From Paulownia fortunei (Eukaryota; Streptophyta; Magnoliopsida; Lamiales; Paulowniaceae): a stretch of DNA of 64,000 bases. The stretch is from contig CM033121.1 in assembly GCA_019321725.1 (NCBI GenBank), positions 5,208,001-5,272,000 of the forward strand, given 5' to 3'. Both the position numbers and the translations under genes were made by a program. Shown piece after piece: positions 61,501 through 64,000 of the stretch (positions within the stretch are counted from its first letter, which is position 1; each line of letters opens with the position of its first letter). The notes under the pieces were generated by a model. That model worked only from the letters and a program-made list of their open reading frames with translations. It was not told where the DNA came from and did not search any database.

Positions 61501-63937
61501 AGTACTACCAAGTTTACATCTTTTCCCATGCTAAAATCTAACCTCAACATTTCCTCATTATTCCCACTTCATCAACTTATCGACTGACAATATGCTTTTC
61601 GACAAACGAGATTGCTGAGTGTTTACACCGAAAGACGCAGCACTAGAATCTTCCTCCATATTGGGTGAGTGTCCTAGCGTTTATGGTGGGAAATGAATTA
61701 CACGTGTTTGTACATGTAAAATTATTATATTAGATACAAAAATTTAAAAGTTCAAAAAAATCATTTGCAAAAATAAAATAATTTGTCTATTTCTTTTTTA
61801 TTTGTTACCTATCATTCTTTTGATCTCTTCTATTTAATTTTTGTTTAAATCCTTGACACGAAAATTTTAAAATTGTAATTGATGAGAAAATTTTAAAATT
61901 GGCGATTTTTTCCTATTTCATTTATAGTTAAAATATCAATTTCTTGATATAAAAAAATCTCTTTCTTGATTTTTTTTTCTTTGCGAGTAGAAATGAGTAT
62001 TTTACTAAAATTTAAAATTTTAATTTCTAGATATAAAAAAAATTATTTTTTGATTTCTTTTATGAGTATTAAAATTAGGATGAGAACATCGATGTAGAGT
62101 GCACTTTACCAACATTGTTTTCAAAATCAGACCGTATGAACAGTTTAATTGGGAGGTGGTCAATTCAGTTTGGCTACAAATCGGTCTGACTAATTTTAAA
62201 TTTTTATTTTTTAAAAAAATTTAAACTTGACATTTTGTTATATGTACGTGATTATTTAAATTTTATACTTTGTTAAATATTTATTTAATTGATTATTTAT
62301 ATTTTTTTATCTTTAAAATATATTTTATGACAATTAATTTATTACATTATTATTATATATAATATAATAAAAGTATAATTATTTTTTATTAAAACGAACT
62401 GACCAACAGTTATCCATTTGGCCGATTAAATCAATAATCCACAACAAAATTTGTTTGATCAGTGATGACACCAAGCCAAAATAACAAAAAGAAAATAAAA
62501 AAGTTATCCTTCAAATTAGTTAACGTACAAAATTTCAATTCAGAAAAGGATTTGATCATTAATTACAATGTGGAGTCTGGAAGCTTGTACATTATGAGTG
62601 GCAAACAAGGGGTGATCTCTGTGTTTGATGTGGCCACCCGCAATCCTTGCCACCACATAATTGGTAAAGTTGTCTTGTGTTTAAAAATGCAAACCTGCTG
62701 TGAGGGGCCGAGGGCCTCGTACCAGTGGAAAAATACTAATTTAGTTAAGTGTTGGACCACACGACACCTAACATAGATTGTGTCGAGCAACAGAAAGACA
62801 GAGGTACCGGTTTCTTTACGGTTTTTTAGAAAATTTTGATAGTTTTTGTTGTTTGAAAATTCAAAACATATTTATTTGTGGTTTTTCAATAGAAACTCTA
62901 CTTATTTTAATTTTTAAGTTTTTTAAGTTGCAATTAAATATTGAAAAAACTTATTTTTAGATTAATGGATGTTATATGGCAATGTCCGAAATAAAAATTG
63001 GATATGCAGAAGTTCTTGGACCCGACTAAAACATTTTTACGACTAACAAGTACTGGTCGCTAAGATGCCGGTATCACTTATCAACTTCTCATCTTATTTG
63101 TCTAGAAAAATATAAATAAAATTGCAAATGCACATTTGGTTAGTTGTTAAGAATCTGAAAACCATTTTTTTCTGCTGCATTGTTCTGATTAATGAGGCCC
63201 TTAAGAAATTTATTCGTGAAAATCTAATCGGATCTATGGTTCATGTGATTAATTTTCCATAAATATTATCTATTTTTCGACTGACAAATTATTTATTAAC
63301 TTTTGCAGCACAAACATACTGGGTTGGACAAACACGATAGCCATTGGATTCAACGCAGCAATAAGGTAACATTTCATAAGCTCTCACATAGATTGCGTAG
63401 AAAATTAGTTTTCCTTTTAATAGATGCTTTAACATAAGTATCAATTTTGTCATTTTTCTTGTTGGCATATGTATGAATGTATGTGCAGTGTAAGAGTGTC
63501 AAATGAATTGGGAGCATCTCATCCAAGAACAGCAAAATTCTCAGTGGTGGTGATGGTGACGTCTGCCTTCTTGATTGGCCTCTTAGTTTCCATCCTTCTT
63601 CTCATCTTCCAAGACCAGTATCCTTCCTTGTTTTCAGACAGTCCAGCAGTCAAAGAAGTTGTATATGACCTCACACCATTGCTTGCATTCTGCATTGTGG
63701 TGAACAGCATTCAACCTGCCCTGTCAGGTAATTTATTCTACACTAAAATTTACTATAAATCTTGATTTCGGGACAAAATTTTGGATTGATATAAATCCAA
63801 GAAGCCCTGTCAATGCAGGAGTGGCTATTGGGGCAGGATGGCAAGCTTTGATTGCCAATGTGAACATTGTATGCTATTACGTATTCGGTGTTCCTTTGGG
63901 TCTAATATTAGGGTATCCACTCAACATGGGTGTTAGA
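58550..63937 (+). CDS. MATE / DETOXIFICATION family transporter, 3' part beyond the window
   Basis: Secondary-active exporter of organic compounds, using a proton or sodium gradient at the vacuolar or plasma membrane. Exons are 58550-58876, 59164-59705, 61037-61123, 63309-63365, 63489-63727 and 63819-63937, all with GT..AG introns and agreeing phases. Together they give 457 codons before the window ends; plant MATE proteins run about 480-540 residues, so the last exon(s) are missing. The N-terminus has the acidic PLLSDSDDE segment, then hydrophobic segments. The family signatures LGMGSAVETLCGQAYGAGQ (exon 2 start) and RVSNELGA (exon 5) are present, as are QRSWVILL and the FPTAKFLQAQ loop. Most of the 12 expected membrane segments are visible and no frame damage is seen. 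It looks like the DTX33-35 (flavonoid/anthocyanin vacuolar transporter) group, but the substrate cannot be read from sequence. Intron 3 carries a MITE. Confidence 0.93.
62113..62462. mobile_element. MITE family M1, copy c, in intron 3 of the MATE gene
   Basis: It starts 'cattgttttcaaaatcagacc' and shares with the other two copies the blocks 'gacattttgttatatgtacgtgattatttaaatttta' and 'gacaattaatttatta'. It ends in CCGATT/GGTT-type words near 'aaaatttgtttgatc'. The left end is well kept and the right end decayed. It lies wholly within the 2.2 kb third intron. Confidence 0.6.
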
Positions 63938-64000
63938 GTAAGTCCACATTCTATGTTAAAATCCATTTGAATTTCTGAACTCTTTAAGTTACAGACATTT

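Noticed and set aside
62462..62776. 104-codon frame in intron 3 of the MATE gene
   Set aside because: It lies between well-defined exons of the gene, partly over the edge of a MITE, and has no domain signal.
1..64000. A bacterial-type or defence-type system, CRISPR array or biosynthetic cluster
   Set aside because: Nothing of the kind is visible. The three host genes belong to unrelated plant families and are separated by transposon-derived sequence.

Overview
This is a window of a plant nuclear chromosome, AT-rich, with eudicot-type genes. The evidence is spliced genes with GT..AG introns, plant-specific protein families, a Ty1-copia element primed by initiator tRNA-Met, Helitron and MITE-type relics, and abundant (TA)n and poly(A/T) tracts. 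The species cannot be fixed from the sequence. There are no bacterial operons, CRISPR arrays, rRNA genes or complete tRNA genes.

Only three host protein genes are supported. (1) At 2381-6494 (+) lies a four-exon F-box/SEL1-repeat gene of the Arabidopsis At1g70590 type. As written it has a one-base frameshift inside the F-box, and its first intron holds a 1.28 kb element with long terminal inverted repeats. (2) At 22407-24329 (-) lies an intronless armadillo-repeat protein of the ARO (armadillo repeat only) type. (3) At 58550 to beyond the window end (+) lies a MATE/DETOXIFICATION transporter; six exons are present and the 3' end is cut off by the window.

The rest is repeats. At 6814-16098 is a Ty1-copia retrotransposon with a 2.23 kb 5' LTR, PBS, a GC-rich leader, a gag-pol region broken by three stops and three frameshifts, a PPT, and a 3' LTR lacking its last ~720 bp. 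About 40 bases beyond its truncated end is a decayed Helitron (16137 to ~18460, minus strand) with a recognisable helicase relic. At 18850-21700 is an imperfect array of AT-rich repeats. An opposite-strand solo LTR of the same or a sister copia family is at 56186-57960.

From ~24.6 to 58 kb I find no intact gene. This desert is built largely by a head-to-tail segmental duplication: copy 1 ~29.7-38.4 kb, copy 2 ~38.4-45.7 kb, and a partial third copy ~47.2-48.6 kb. Copies 1 and 2 each carry the same decayed RNase H-like (RVT_3) fragment, SINE-like and MITE-like insertions. One MITE-like insertion is present in copy 1 and absent at the same site in copy 2.

The three host genes show no sign of acting in one pathway. 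I found no undescribed functional system. The points most worth a second look are the F-box frameshift, the structured GC-rich leader of the copia element, the Helitron relic beside the clipped LTR, and the three-copy tandem duplication.
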